A DNA stretch of 64,000 nucleotides from NCBI GenBank assembly GCA_945874105.1, contig CAMCFJ010000009.1:16592-80591 (forward strand). The letters are read 5' to 3'. Made by a program: the position numbers and the translations under genes. Below the pieces are notes generated by a model. It was not told the DNA's origin. It saw nothing but the letters and a program-made list of their open reading frames with translations, and did not search any database. The stretch comes from Candidatus Nitrotoga sp. CP45 (lineage in GTDB: Bacteria; Pseudomonadota; Gammaproteobacteria; Burkholderiales; Gallionellaceae). Each line of letters opens with the position of its first letter. Within the stretch, counting starts at the first letter, position 1. This document shows positions 55,904 through 64,000 of the stretch, in pieces.

Positions 55904-58180
55904 ATGAAATTAAAAAATCTAGTGGGACTTATCCCGCTGCTGTATGCCGCGTCCGCCGTAGCTATCGAACCCTTCGTAGTTAAGGATATTCGTGTAGAAG
56001 GTATACAACGTACTGAGGCAGGCACTGTATTTAGTTATTTACCGGTCAAGGTCGGTGACAAGCTGGATGATGAGCATGCAGCTGCGGCAATCCGTGCACT
56101 GTTCGCCACTGGGTTTTTCAAGGACGTGCGCCTTGAGATGCAACAGGGCGTGTTAATTGTGTTGGTGCACGAGCGTCCGTCCATCGCCAGCATTGAAATT
56201 AACGGAGTGAAGGACATTCCGAAAGATACGCTACAGGACAATCTTAAGTCGGTGGGGCTGGCCGATGGTCGTATTTTCGACAAATCTGCCTTGGACAAAG
56301 CGGAGCAAGAACTCAAGCGTCAGTATGTGGCGCGCGGCAAATATGGGGTAAAAGTCAACACTACTGTCACCGAGTTAGAACGCAACCGCGTCGCCATCAT
56401 CTTTAATGTGGTAGAGGGTGAAACTGCCAAAATCAGGCAAATTAATATTATCGGTAACCAGGCTTTCAGCGAAAAAAAATTAAAGGGCTTGATGCAACTT
56501 GGCACGCCAAACTGGATAAGCTGGTTTACCAAAAATGATCAATACTCCAAGCAAAAACTGTCTGCCGATTTAGAAATTTTGCGTTCACTTTATCTTGATG
56601 CGGGTTATCTGGAGTTTGCCATAGACTCTACCCAGGTTTCCATTACACCGGACAAGGAGAACATTCACATCACCATTAATCTTAGCGAAGGCGCCAAGTA
56701 CACAGTTTCCGATGTTAAGGTATCTGGGCCGGAGAGTATCTTGCCGCATGTAGAGACGCGAAAATTGATTAAAGTACAAACGGGTGATGTGTTTTCTCGC
56801 AAGGAGCTGACCGAGTCCAGCAAGAAAATAGGCGACCGCCTTGGCGAGGATGGTTACGCCTTCGCTAATGTCAATGCGGTACCGGATGTAGATAAAGAAA
56901 AGCACCTGGTCGGGTTCACCTTTGTAGTCGACCCTGGCTCGCGAGCCTATGTACGACACATCGATATTACTGGCAACACTAAAACTCGCGATGTTGTGAT
57001 TCGACGCGAATTTCGTCAGATGGAGGGCGCGTGGTATTCAGCATCTAAAATTAAGACATCCAAACAAAAAGTCGATCGCCTGGACTTTTTTAGTGAGGTC
57101 AATATTGAGACCATCCCGGTGCCTGGTTCAGCCGACCAGGTAGATGTCAGTTTGGCGGTCAAGGAAAAGTCCACTGGGGATTTTTCGATCGGTGCCGGAA
57201 TATCCAGTAACGTTGGGCTGGTGTTTACTGGTTCTGTCACTCAGCGAAATTTGTTTGGTACCGGCAATGTTCTGTCTACACAGGTGAATACCGGCAAGAT
57301 TAATAGAGTATATTCAGTCTCTTATACCAATCCTTATTATACTGATAATGGAATGAGCCGAGGCTTTGATGTATACAAGCGCGACGTGAATTCCACCTTC
57401 ACGGCGGTCAGCCCATACCTGTCATCAACAATTGGTGGAGGCGTGCGTTTTGGCGTACCAATCAGCGACTTTGAAAGTACATCTTATGGTATATCGGCGG
57501 AAAAGACCGAACTGACACTTACCGATGCCAGCTCAATACAAATGAAAGATTACGTTAAGATATTTGGACCTTCCACAAGTAACCTTATAGGCTCGGTGGG
57601 CTGGAATCAGGATAGCCGTGACAGCGCTATTTACACAACGGCGGGGACGGTACAGCGTGCTTTTGTGGAAGTAGCTCTGCCGATCTCCAACCAGCAATTT
57701 TTCAAGCTTACTTATCAGCATCAGTGGTTCTACCCGATCAGTCAAAATGTGGCTCTCATGCTGAATGGCGAAGCGGGAGGTGCGGAAGGCTATGGCGGCA
57801 AGCCGGTGCCATTCTTCAAGAATTTCTATGCTGGTGGGCCAGGTTCGGTGCGTGGTTTCAAGCCGTTTTCTATTGGGCCGAAGGACATTAATAATAGTTC
57901 CTTGGGCGGCACAAGACGCATAGTCGGAAACGCTGAATTACTATTTCCCATGCCTGGAATGAACAAGGATAGATCAGTACGCTTGAGTGCTTTTGTGGAT
58001 GTGGGCGCGGTATTTGGCCTGGGTCTTACAGGGTCCGACAGCTTGCGTTATTCTACTGGTGTCGCCGTTACCTGGGTATCACCGATGGGTCCACTTAAAG
58101 TTAGCTTGGGTGTGCCGCTCAACAAGCAACCCGGTGATAACCTGCAAATGTTCCAGTTCACGTTGGGTTCGTTATTTTAA
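55904..58180 (+). CDS. bamA: Outer membrane protein assembly factor BamA
   Basis: Central Omp85 protein that inserts beta-barrels into the outer membrane. 758 residues from ATG 55904 (MKLKNLVGL), with a signal peptide cut near AVA-IEPF. Five POTRA domains (residues about 22-420) lead to a 16-strand barrel. VRGF in the barrel (GPGSVRGFKPFSIGP) is the conserved L6 motif. The C-terminus ends in Phe (FTLGSLF), the recognition signal for barrels. The track start overlaps rseP. Confidence 0.97.
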   Translation: MKLKNLVGLIPLLYAASAVAIEPFVVKDIRVEGIQRTEAGTVFSYLPVKVGDKLDDEHAAAAIRALFATGFFKDVRLEMQQGVLIVLVHERPSIASIEINGVKDIPKDTLQDNLKSVGLADGRIFDKSALDKAEQELKRQYVARGKYGVKVNTTVTELERNRVAIIFNVVEGETAKIRQINIIGNQAFSEKKLKGLMQLGTPNWISWFTKNDQYSKQKLSADLEILRSLYLDAGYLEFAIDSTQVSITPDKENIHITINLSEGAKYTVSDVKVSGPESILPHVETRKLIKVQTGDVFSRKELTESSKKIGDRLGEDGYAFANVNAVPDVDKEKHLVGFTFVVDPGSRAYVRHIDITGNTKTRDVVIRREFRQMEGAWYSASKIKTSKQKVDRLDFFSEVNIETIPVPGSADQVDVSLAVKEKSTGDFSIGAGISSNVGLVFTGSVTQRNLFGTGNVLSTQVNTGKINRVYSVSYTNPYYTDNGMSRGFDVYKRDVNSTFTAVSPYLSSTIGGGVRFGVPISDFESTSYGISAEKTELTLTDASSIQMKDYVKIFGPSTSNLIGSVGWNQDSRDSAIYTTAGTVQRAFVEVALPISNQQFFKLTYQHQWFYPISQNVALMLNGEAGGAEGYGGKPVPFFKNFYAGGPGSVRGFKPFSIGPKDINNSSLGGTRRIVGNAELLFPMPGMNKDRSVRLSAFVDVGAVFGLGLTGSDSLRYSTGVAVTWVSPMGPLKVSLGVPLNKQPGDNLQMFQFTLGSLF

Positions 58181-58198
58181 ATTAGGTTAGGAGAAAAA

Positions 58199-58702
58199 AT
58201 GAAAACTTTGAGTATGAAGTTTATGCAGATATTGCTGTTGGTCGGCTGCACTCAAGCATTTGCGGCCGATTTTCGGGTCGGCATAGTGAATACCGAACGC
58301 ATTTTGCGTGAATCTGCACCGGCTGTGAAGGCTGAGAAAAAGATTGAGAAGGAGTTTTCCGGACGTGATCAGGAAATCAAGAAAGTTGTTAAGCAGGCGA
58401 AAGATGTCCAAACACTCATGGAAAAGGAACGTCTGACCCTGTCGGATGCTGAGAAACGTAACAAGGAACGTGAGTTGGCCAATCTCAACATGAATCTGCA
58501 GCGTATGCAGCGCAGTTTCAGCGAAGACTTGAACCTGCGCAAAAATGAGGAAATGTCAGTGGTTCTGGAGCATGCCAACAAGGCCATTCAAGCACTTGCA
58601 GAAAAAGAAAAATATGATTTGATATTACAGGAGGCTGTATACCGCAACCCAAGTATTGATATTACCGAAAAGGTTTTGAAATATATGGCAAATGAAAAAT
58701 AA
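58199..58702 (+). CDS. skp: Periplasmic chaperone Skp/OmpH
   Basis: Holds unfolded outer-membrane proteins for BamA. Signal peptide to about residue 23 (ILLLVGCTQAFAADF). The mature part has the family opening RVGIVNTERILRESAPA and then long charged coiled-coil arms rich in Lys and Glu (residues 45-125). 167 residues. GGAG lies 7 nt upstream. Its stop overlaps the lpxD ORF. Confidence 0.94.
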   Translation: MKTLSMKFMQILLLVGCTQAFAADFRVGIVNTERILRESAPAVKAEKKIEKEFSGRDQEIKKVVKQAKDVQTLMEKERLTLSDAEKRNKERELANLNMNLQRMQRSFSEDLNLRKNEEMSVVLEHANKAIQALAEKEKYDLILQEAVYRNPSIDITEKVLKYMANEK

Positions 58703-59768
58703 GTCCAAGTCCTATTCAAATTGCATGAAGCTGACAGACTTTAGCCTTAAAGAAATCGCAGCACGTTTCGGTGGTTGTTTGCTGGGCGATGCCGAGATAA
58801 CAGTTAATCAAATAGCTACACTGGAAAACGCGCAAGCAGGGCATCTAACTTTTTTGGCAAGTGCAAAGTATCGCCCGCTGCTAGCTGTTACGCGTGCCAG
58901 CGCAATAATTGTAAGCACGGCAGACGCTGAGGCAACATCACTTCCCCGTATCGTATGCGACAACCCTTATGTTTATTTTGCCAAGGTTTCCGCATTCCTG
59001 AATCCTCCAGCTTTGGTTGCGCCGGGCATACACCCCAGCGCCGTGATTGAGGAAGGTGCTCAAATTGATCCAACCGCCTGTATTGGTCCGAATGTAGTAA
59101 TCGGTGCAGATGCCAGGATAGGAGCCGGCTGCACGATCATGGCAGGATGCAGTATCGGTGCCGGGGTATCCATAGGTATTAATTCACGCTTATATCCACG
59201 CGTCGTGGTCTATCACAATTGTGTTTTGGGAAACAGACTGATAGCGCATTCCGGCGTAGTGATTGGCTCGGACGGTTTCGGCATAGCGATGGATGAAGGC
59301 CGCTGGCTGAAAATTCCGCAGATCGGACGCGTAGTCATTGGCGATGATGTGGAGATCGGCGCGAATACCACTATAGATCGTGGCGCGTTGGATGACACCG
59401 TGATTGAGGACGGCGTCAAGTTAGATAATCTGATTCAGATTGCGCACAATGTTCGCATTGGTGCACATACCGCTATTGCCGGATGTGTTGGCATTGCAGG
59501 TAGCGCGATTATCGGGCGCCATTGTCGAATAGGGGGTGGAACCGGTATTTTAGGACATACAGAGATATCGGATCATGTAGAGATTTCTTCTTATACGATG
59601 ATAGGAAAATCTATTCGGGAGCCCGGTACCTATACTGGAATTTTTCCATTCAGTTCGCACAAAGTGTGGCAAAAAAATGCTGCCCAGCTGCGTCACTTGG
59701 ATGAGTTAGCCAACAAGATGAAAATGCTGCAGCAAGAGGTTGCGACTTTAAGAAAGGAACGTTCATGA
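58692..59768 (+). CDS. lpxD: UDP-3-O-(3-hydroxyacyl)glucosamine N-acyltransferase
   Basis: Third step of lipid A synthesis. N-terminal uridine-binding domain (to about residue 110), then a left-handed beta-helix of hexapeptide repeats ([16 protein letters not shown]..., [19 protein letters not shown]), then a C-terminal helix. The catalytic His is probably in [14 protein letters not shown]. The listed ATG overlaps skp by 11 bp; ATG 58725 (MKLTDFSL, 347 residues) is an equally good start and fits family N-termini better. Confidence 0.95.
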   Translation: MKNKSKSYSNCMKLTDFSLKEIAARFGGCLLGDAEITVNQIATLENAQAGHLTFLASAKYRPLLAVTRASAIIVSTADAEATSLPRIVCDNPYVYFAKVSAFLNPPALVAPGIHPSAVIEEGAQIDPTACIGPNVVIGADARIGAGCTIMAGCSIGAGVSIGINSRLYPRVVVYHNCVLGNRLIAHSGVVIGSDGFGIAMDEGRWLKIPQIGRVVIGDDVEIGANTTIDRGALDDTVIEDGVKLDNLIQIAHNVRIGAHTAIAGCVGIAGSAIIGRHCRIGGGTGILGHTEISDHVEISSYTMIGKSIREPGTYTGIFPFSSHKVWQKNAAQLRHLDELANKMKMLQQEVATLRKERS

Positions 59769-60217
59769 GCACAGATACCCAAATGGACATCCATGAAGTT
59801 TTGGAATACTTGCCGCACCGTTATCCGTTTCTACTAATCGATCGTGTGATGTCATACGAGCCCGGCAAGGATATCGTGGCATTGAAAAATGTTACTATTA
59901 ACGAACCTTTCTTTGGCGGTCATTTTCCGCACCATCCGGTTATGCCCGGTGTGCTGATCGTCGAAGCCATGGCGCAGGCAGCGGCAATCCTGACATTCAA
60001 GACACTGGGTACCAAGCCGGACGATAAATCAATTTATTATTTTGTTGGTATTGATGGAGCGCGTTTCAAAAAGCCAGTGAGCGCGGGCGACCAACTCATG
60101 TTAAAGGTATCGTTCCTACGTAATTCGCGCGGCCTATGGAAATTTTCCGCCACTGCGGAAGTAGATGGACAGGTTGCGGCAGAGGCTGAATTGATGTGTA
60201 CCGTACGGGAATTGTAA
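59765..60217 (+). CDS. fabZ: 3-hydroxyacyl-[acyl-carrier-protein] dehydratase FabZ
   Basis: Hot-dog-fold dehydratase of fatty acid elongation, controlling flow of 3-hydroxyacyl-ACP between membrane lipids and lipid A. Catalytic His53 in [13 protein letters not shown] and Glu67 in LIVEAMAQ. 150 residues. It sits between lpxD and lpxA, with which it shares substrate; ATGA overlap with lpxD and a 1-bp overlap with lpxA (TAATG). Confidence 0.97.
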   Translation: MSTDTQMDIHEVLEYLPHRYPFLLIDRVMSYEPGKDIVALKNVTINEPFFGGHFPHHPVMPGVLIVEAMAQAAAILTFKTLGTKPDDKSIYYFVGIDGARFKKPVSAGDQLMLKVSFLRNSRGLWKFSATAEVDGQVAAEAELMCTVREL

Positions 60218-60987
60218 TGCGTCACCCGACGGCTATCATCCACCCAAATGCCAAGCTGGCAGATGACGTTGAGGTGGGCGCGTATTCAATCATCGGCGAG
60301 CATGTCGAGATCGGCGAAAACACACAGATCGGTCCGCATGTAGTGATCGGTGGGCACACCAGCATCGGTCAGCACAACCGCATATTCCAGTTTTGTTCAC
60401 TGGGCGAAATCCCACAAGACAAGAAGTATGCCGGTGAGCCGACGCGTCTGGAAATTGGTGATAACAATACCATTCGCGAATTCTGCACCTTCAATATAGG
60501 CACCTCACAGGATGCTGGCGTGACGCGTGTCGGGAACAATAACTGGATCATGGCTTATGTGCATTTGGCGCATGACTGTCAGGTCGGAAGCCACACTATT
60601 TTTGCCAATAACGCAAGTCTGGCCGGGCATGTCAGGATTGCTGATTATGCAATATTGGGAGGGTTTTCCTTGGTGCACCAGTTCTGTCAAATTGGCATGC
60701 ATGCGATTACTGGAATGGGATCTGTTCTCTTGCAGGATGTTCCGCCTTATGTCACTGCCGCTGGCAACCCTGCTGCACCCCACGGAATTAATTCGGAAGG
60801 CTTGAAGCGGCGTGGTTTTTCAAGTGCAGCGGTGATGGCGATTAAGCGCGCCTATAAGACACTATATAAATCCGGGTTGATGCTGGAGCAGGCAAAAGTT
60901 GCCATTGAAGAACAGGCAGCAGAATATCCAGATCTAAATGCACTGGTTGATTTTCTAGGTCGTTCGCAACGCGGCGTTATTCGTTAA
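60217..60987 (+). CDS. lpxA: UDP-N-acetylglucosamine acyltransferase
   Basis: First step of lipid A synthesis, acylating UDP-GlcNAc at position 3. Hexapeptide-repeat beta-helix to about residue 190, then a helical C-terminus. The catalytic His lies in [12 protein letters not shown] near residue 120. 256 residues from ATG 60217 ([14 protein letters not shown]), the start that follows the fabZ stop directly; the track ORF begins seven codons earlier. Confidence 0.97.
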   Translation: MRHPTAIIHPNAKLADDVEVGAYSIIGEHVEIGENTQIGPHVVIGGHTSIGQHNRIFQFCSLGEIPQDKKYAGEPTRLEIGDNNTIREFCTFNIGTSQDAGVTRVGNNNWIMAYVHLAHDCQVGSHTIFANNASLAGHVRIADYAILGGFSLVHQFCQIGMHAITGMGSVLLQDVPPYVTAAGNPAAPHGINSEGLKRRGFSSAAVMAIKRAYKTLYKSGLMLEQAKVAIEEQAAEYPDLNALVDFLGRSQRGVIR

Positions 60988-60996
60988 TCTCGTTAT

Positions 60997-62166
60997 ATGA
61001 CAGAGCAAGTAAAAGTGATCGGCATTGTTGCCGGTGAAGCTTCAGGTGATCTGCTCGCCAGTCATATGATGGAAGAGCTGAAACGGGCAGTGCCCGGTGT
61101 GAGATTCATCGGAATCGGTGGGCCCAAGATGCAGGCCGTTGGTATGCAAGTGTTATTCCCGCAGGAAAAACTTGCGGTGTTCGGTTATATCGAGGTGCTG
61201 AAACATTATTTCGAAATAGTGAGTATACGTCGCAAGCTTCGAGCGTATTTCTATGCCCATCCACCAGATTTGTTTATTGGTATTGATGCGCCAGATTTTA
61301 ATTTTGATCTGGAGTTGAAGCTCAAGGAACGTGGCATTCCCACCATACATTATGTGAGTCCATCTATTTGGGCATGGCGCGGCGAACGCATCCACAAGAT
61401 CAAGCGTGCGGTATCGCATATGCTGGCGTTATTTCCTTTTGAACCCCCGTTATATGAAAAAGCAGGCATTCCAGTAACCTATGTCGGGCACCCGCTGGCC
61501 GATATGTTGCCAGAGGAACCTGATCGGGACGCAATGCGCAAGCAGATGCGTTTGCCCACACAAAGCAAAGTGTTCGCCTTTCTGCCGGGAAGCCGCCAGA
61601 GTGAGGTACGAAATCTGGCCGCAACCTTCATTGACACCGCCAGAATTATTTTACAAATACTGCCTGAATCAAACTTTCTTGTACCATTGGCGACCAGTGA
61701 AACGCGTCGAATTTTTGAGGAAATTTTGTGGCAACGCGGGGGACAGGATTTGCCTATCAGGATCCTGTTTGGTCATGCGCACGATGCGGTAATCGCTGCA
61801 GATATTGTGCTGGTTGCATCGGGTACCGCTACGTTGGAAGTCGCGCTACTCAAACGTCCCATGGTTATCACTTACAAGATGCCAGCCTTGTTATATTGGC
61901 TATTGAAGCCCAAGGCATACCAGCCATATTTTGGCCTTCCAAACATACTTTCAGGTAAATTTATAGTGCCGGAGCTGTTGCAGAATGATGCAACACCGGA
62001 GAATCTTGCACAGGTGCTGCTAAATTTTCTTTCAAACAAGCAGGCAGTTGCTGAGCTAGAGGTAATTTTCACCGATATGCATTCCACCCTTAGGCAGGGT
62101 AATGCACATAAGGCGGCGCAAGCTATCCTGCCATATCTGGGCGTGCAAAACGGGGGGGGCAAGTGA
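60997..62166 (+). CDS. lpxB: Lipid-A-disaccharide synthase
   Basis: GT19 glycosyltransferase that joins UDP-diacylglucosamine to lipid X at the inner face of the inner membrane. 389 residues. N-terminus [20 protein letters not shown]; middle [51 protein letters not shown] near residue 270. Its stop overlaps the GTG start of rnhB (GTGA). Confidence 0.97.
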   Translation: MTEQVKVIGIVAGEASGDLLASHMMEELKRAVPGVRFIGIGGPKMQAVGMQVLFPQEKLAVFGYIEVLKHYFEIVSIRRKLRAYFYAHPPDLFIGIDAPDFNFDLELKLKERGIPTIHYVSPSIWAWRGERIHKIKRAVSHMLALFPFEPPLYEKAGIPVTYVGHPLADMLPEEPDRDAMRKQMRLPTQSKVFAFLPGSRQSEVRNLAATFIDTARIILQILPESNFLVPLATSETRRIFEEILWQRGGQDLPIRILFGHAHDAVIAADIVLVASGTATLEVALLKRPMVITYKMPALLYWLLKPKAYQPYFGLPNILSGKFIVPELLQNDATPENLAQVLLNFLSNKQAVAELEVIFTDMHSTLRQGNAHKAAQAILPYLGVQNGGGK

Positions 62167-62747
62167 AAAACCACCTGCTTATCTGTGGAGTGGATGAGGC
62201 CGGGCGCGGCCCGTTAGCCGGGCCAGTCTTTGCCGCTGCGGTAATACTGGACAGCTGCCGGCCAATAGAGGGGCTGGGCGATTCCAAGAAGCTCAGCGAA
62301 AAGCGACGCAATTATCTGGCGTTGGAAATAAAGCAACATGCCTTGGCGTGGGCGATTGCAGAAGCTTCAGTCGAAGAGATTGATTCCATCAATATTTTGC
62401 GTGCCAGCTTGTTGGCTATGCGCCGTGCAATTGATATGCTGCACATCCGACCGCATGAGGTTTTGGTCGACGGCCTGTATTGCCCGGATACGGGACTACC
62501 AAGCCGTGCCATTGTGCGAGGGGATAGCAGTGTTGCGTCCATCTCGGCAGCCTCTATCTTGGCCAAGACCGCGCGTGATGCTGCCATGCTGATACTGCAT
62601 GAGACCTATCCACAATATGGTTTTGCTGCGCACAAGGGCTACCCGACTGAGGCACATCTGGTGGCATTGAGTACGCATGGCGCTTCCGCCGAACACAGAA
62701 AAAGTTTCCGACCCGTACGAGAAGTATTGCAACAGAAGAAGGGTTGA
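62163..62747 (+). CDS. rnhB: Ribonuclease HII
   Basis: Removes misincorporated ribonucleotides and cleaves RNA in RNA-DNA hybrids. Active-site motif [14 protein letters not shown] (Asp and Glu), then [26 protein letters not shown] and [13 protein letters not shown]. 194 residues from GTG 62163, coupled to lpxB. It closes the long rpsB-to-rnhB cluster; the downstream gap carries a C-rich repeat. Confidence 0.96.
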   Translation: MKNHLLICGVDEAGRGPLAGPVFAAAVILDSCRPIEGLGDSKKLSEKRRNYLALEIKQHALAWAIAEASVEEIDSINILRASLLAMRRAIDMLHIRPHEVLVDGLYCPDTGLPSRAIVRGDSSVASISAASILAKTARDAAMLILHETYPQYGFAAHKGYPTEAHLVALSTHGASAEHRKSFRPVREVLQQKKG

Positions 62748-62789
62748 CGTCAAATCCCGAGCAGCAGTAAGCGCGGCTTCAGGTTTCTT

Positions 62790-62866
62790 TAATCCGGATA
62801 ATCCATTAGGAAATTTAACCAGCCTCACCCTCTGCAAAAGGGGGGCTGAGGGGGATTTTTGTGCCC
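62790..62866. repeat. C-rich palindromic repeat, copy 2 (inverted, shorter)
   Basis: TTAATCCGGATAATCC, AAATTTAACCAGCCTCACCC and GGGGGGCTGAGGGGGATTTT then TGTGCCCC align with the reverse complement of 35227-35340. It overlaps the upstream part of the hibernation-factor ORF in the track, supporting the later start. Confidence 0.75.
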
Positions 62867-62891
62867 CCCGCAAATTTCACTGGAGAAAATT

Positions 62892-63260
62892 GTGCAGACA
62901 CCCTTACAAATCACCATTCGCGATGTTGAACATTCAGAGGCGCTGGAAACACGTATTCGCGAAAAGGCGCAAAAACTCGAGGAATTCTTCAAACATATCA
63001 TGTCCTGCCGTGTCGTGGTCGAGGCGCCGCACAGGCATCATCATCAGGGCAAGCAATTTAATGTGCGCATCGACGTTGGTGTACCCGGTAATGAGATTGT
63101 GGTTAACCGCGATCATCACGAAGATGTTTATGTCGCCTTGCGCGATGCCTTTGATGCCGCCAAACGCCAACTGGAGGACTATGTGCGTATAACCCGTGGG
63201 GATATCAAAACTCACGAGCCAAAGCGCTCGGACGAACGCGATAATTCAATTGCAGAGTGA
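62892..63260 (+). CDS. Ribosome hibernation-promoting factor/RaiA family protein
   Basis: Binds the 30S decoding region and silences ribosomes in slow growth. 122 residues from GTG 62892 (MQTPLQITIRDVEHS), with GGAG 8 nt before it; the longer track ORF runs into a repeat. Sequence: EALETRIREKAQKLEEFF, RVVVEAPHRHHHQGKQFNVRIDV, then DVYVALRDAFDAAKRQLEDY. Longer than short HPF but without the C-terminal dimerisation domain of long HPF. Confidence 0.88.
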   Translation: MQTPLQITIRDVEHSEALETRIREKAQKLEEFFKHIMSCRVVVEAPHRHHHQGKQFNVRIDVGVPGNEIVVNRDHHEDVYVALRDAFDAAKRQLEDYVRITRGDIKTHEPKRSDERDNSIAE

Positions 63261-63307
63261 ATGGATGGGCGGTTCAATCAAATCGTAACGGCAAAAATCA
63301 AAAACCG

Positions 63308-64000
63308 CTACGTTGCTTCTATTTTTCTAACGGGCTGCGCTTCTGCAAATTCAAACGCCTCGTCGATCGCACTCATAAATTCATTGAATTTAAATGGTTT
63401 GGTAAGGTAACGAAAGAACCCTGATTCCAAGGCATTTGCAATATCACGGGGCAGGACATTTGCACTCAGGGCAATGACGGGAATATGTTTCGTTAACGGG
63501 TCACTGCGCAATATTCTCAGAACATCGACACCACTGATGCCCGGCAGATTGATGTCCATCAGGATAACATCCGGCAGATGAGCGAATGCCAGCTCGATAC
63601 CGACATTGCCGTTCATCGCACTCAACATGCTAATATCGGGGCGAGAATTAATAATATGCTCAACCAGCGACAAGGTAGCCGGGTTGTCTTCAATATACAT
63701 CAGGGTGCGCGGTTGAGATTCGTTATAAATTTTTGTTGCATCCGTTACGGATTCGTTGCGAACCTCTGCAAGCCGTAACTTATCAACCATAGCCAGTTCA
63801 AACCAGAACTCACTTCCCACGCCTACAGTGCTTTCCACACCGATAGTGCCGCCCATCTGTTCTATTAGTTTCTTGGCTACTACCAGACCGATGCCAGTCC
63901 CTTCGACTGCATTGGATTTTTGCCCGAGACGATTAAATGGCTGGAATAGTTGCGCAAGTTTTTCCGGGGGTAATCCCTCGCCGGTATCCTTGATGCTGAT
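63308..64000 (-). CDS. Hybrid sensor histidine kinase/response regulator, C-terminal part
   Basis: Gene runs in from beyond the right edge. At the edge the frame reads the HATPase domain: DTGEGLPPEKLAQLFQPF (N/G1 box), then GTGIGLVVAKKLIEQMGG (G2 box). A receiver domain follows with the phosphoacceptor Asp in VILMDINLPGISG, Lys in YLTKPFKF and Thr/Ser in VIALSANV. The track start (MGGTIGV) is internal. Sensor domain and signal cannot be seen. Confidence 0.9.
   Translation of the reverse strand: MSIKDTGEGLPPEKLAQLFQPFNRLGQKSNAVEGTGIGLVVAKKLIEQMGGTIGVESTVGVGSEFWFELAMVDKLRLAEVRNESVTDATKIYNESQPRTLMYIEDNPATLSLVEHIINSRPDISMLSAMNGNVGIELAFAHLPDVILMDINLPGISGVDVLRILRSDPLTKHIPVIALSANVLPRDIANALESGFFRYLTKPFKFNEFMSAIDEAFEFAEAQPVRKIEAT

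Overview
The window looks like chromosome of a betaproteobacterium, most likely of the Nitrosomonadales/Gallionellaceae type. That is an inference from gene order and protein flavour (single-chain PurL, the surE-pcm-nlpD run, the rpsB-to-rnhB run); the genus cannot be settled from sequence alone. Most of it is ordinary housekeeping DNA. One region, about 6.6-24.8 kb, is clearly accessory.

Left end (1-6.7 kb): the 3' part of rnr overlaps rlmB. A Rep helicase and an unrecognised two-gene unit follow on the minus strand. Then come tRNA-Leu(TAA) on the minus strand and tRNA-Gly(GCC), tRNA-Cys(GCA) and tRNA-Pro(GGG) on the plus strand.

Island (6.6-17.9 kb): the 3' 45 bp of tRNA-Pro recurs perfectly at 16048 and 17808, so two elements sit in tandem at the tRNA. 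Element 1 (about 9.4 kb) has an int-xis-rep operon and an unrecognised gene. Its cargo is a type IIG restriction-modification enzyme followed by an AlbA_2/GHKL ATPase protein. Just downstream lie four regularly spaced small hairpins with covarying stems, the most striking unexplained signal here. Element 2 (1760 bp) has no integrase and one recognisable gene, a secreted protein. It shares a 122-bp right end with element 1, as a satellite mobilised in trans would.

Accessory stretch (18.0-24.8 kb): a Fic protein faces a tiny minus-strand gene that carries a Fic-inhibition motif. recQ, a RelE/ParE-type toxin-antitoxin pair, a truncated restriction-methylase gene, an asparagine-synthase-like/LpxL-like acyltransferase pair and a zinc-ribbon membrane protein follow.

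Central housekeeping (25-48.4 kb): ppsA, a spermidine-synthase-like gene, nnrD, purL, hslR, a Sel1-repeat gene, a VIT-family transporter, surE-pcm-nlpD followed by a radical SAM gene rather than rpoS, a ZIP transporter, rimO, an AT-rich ATP-grasp gene, a broken IHF-like gene, a parvulin isomerase, bolA-yciI-yciB, msrB, a PhoH-PIN protein and bcp. A Fur-box-like site with a short ORF lies next to hslR.

Right end (48.5-64 kb): rpsB-tsf-pyrH-frr-uppS-cdsA-dxr-rseP-bamA-skp-lpxD-fabZ-lpxA-lpxB-rnhB, joining translation, isoprenoid, phospholipid, outer-membrane and lipid A synthesis. A ribosome hibernation factor and the C-terminal end of a hybrid sensor kinase close the window. Three families of dispersed palindromic repeats lie in intergenic gaps.
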